Assembly (NCBI GenBank): GCA_005879245.1
Contig: VBLA01000324.1
Location: forward strand, 1 to 7,032
Length of the DNA: 7,032 nt
Reading direction: 5' to 3'
Origin: Deltaproteobacteria bacterium
GTDB lineage: Bacteria; Desulfobacterota; Binatia; DP-6
The translations under genes were made by a program, and so were the position numbers. Shown in pieces: positions 6,647-7,032 of this stretch (its first letter is position 1; the number at the start of each line of letters is the position of its first letter). A model generated the notes under the pieces. It was not told the DNA's origin. It ran no database searches and saw nothing but the letters and a program-made list of their open reading frames with translations.

Positions 6647-7032
6647 TCACTGCCCCGGAGCGAGGGCGGCGAGCTCGGTGGGCGTGAGCGGACGGACGGT
6701 CACCGGGATGGCGCTCTGGCGCGGGATGCCGGAGATGGGCTCGAAATCGCGCTCCGTGCTGACCAGGCGGCCCGTCGTGCTGCCGATGGTGCGGACCTCG
6801 CCGTCGCGCTCGGGCGCATCGCCTTGTGGCGTGTGCCATCGAGACGACGCCGGGCCGCACGTCGACCGATGCCTCGGCGACGCCGTAGATGAAGTCGTGA
6901 TCCGAGTCGATCCGGACGATGTCCCCGGGCTGAGCACCGATGTGCCGGAGATCCTCGGGATGGAGGAAGGCGGGGTTGTACGCCGCGCACGGCGAGCACG
7001 CGCCCGTCCTCGACGTCGACCTCGATGCCGCA
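6647..7032 (-). pseudogene. Molybdopterin oxidoreductase, large internal deletion and frameshift
   Basis: Three minus-strand frames are needed to read this gene. From 7032 to ~6981 the text CGIEVDVEDGRVLAVRG matches the last Cys and following strand of the N-terminal 4Fe-4S domain of bis-MGD (DMSO reductase superfamily) enzymes; earlier Cys residues lie beyond the window. At ~6980 the frame shifts and jumps to YNPAFLHPEDLRHIGAQPGD and VRPGVVSMAHA, which belong to the C-terminal molybdopterin-dinucleotide-binding domain. Another frame change near 6830 leads to GDAPERDGEVRTIGS, RDFEPISGIPRQSAIPVTVR and a stop at 6647-6649. The two molybdopterin-binding central domains (normally several hundred residues) are absent. 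Electron transfer and catalysis are therefore impossible from this copy. Which oxidoreductase it was cannot be told. Identification of both end pieces is firm; the alternative to a real pseudogene is misassembly at 6980 plus a sequencing indel near 6830. Confidence 0.78.

Noticed and set aside
1..7032. CRISPR array, tRNA, rRNA, riboswitch or multi-gene defence system
   Set aside because: No regularly spaced repeats, no tRNA-like cloverleaf or rRNA text, and no linked effector genes were seen on either strand.

Overview
The window is GC-rich bacterial chromosome (lower in two patches), probably from an uncultivated Desulfobacterota/Binatota- or Myxococcota-like lineage. That placement is an inference from the high GC, a beta-oxidation fusion enzyme, an IS91-type transposase remnant, and a secreted Cys-rich protein with a TTTTSTTLP linker of the kind common in those genomes. 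No taxonomic marker gene is present.

Layout. 1-390 (+): C-terminal part of an alpha/beta hydrolase. 461-2485 (-), convergent with it: a complete enoyl-CoA hydratase/3-hydroxyacyl-CoA dehydrogenase fusion. 2486-3084: a gene-poor stretch with a nested palindrome and the first ~29 codons of an IS91-family transposase. 3085-3876 (+): a SAM-dependent methyltransferase with clearly lower GC that lacks a central block. 4076-4968 (+): low-specificity L-threonine aldolase, broken by an internal deletion and frameshift. 5184-5693 (-): an intact DUF1993 protein. 5767-5877 (+): a possible 36-aa ORF. 5990-6493 (-): a secreted Cys-rich protein. 6647-7032 (-): a molybdopterin oxidoreductase gene reduced to the start of its iron-sulfur domain joined to its C-terminal cofactor-binding domain, and frameshifted.

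The genes do not form one pathway; strands alternate and few could share a transcript. The most notable pattern is that three separate genes (methyltransferase, threonine aldolase, molybdopterin oxidoreductase) each keep recognisable ends but have lost interior sequence. With the transposase remnant this suggests a decaying genomic region, or else systematic collapse in the assembly. I do not see a convincing new multi-gene system. The best leads are this shared interior-loss pattern, the unusual NAD-binding loop of the fusion enzyme, and the Cys-rich secreted protein with a hairpin over its ribosome binding site.
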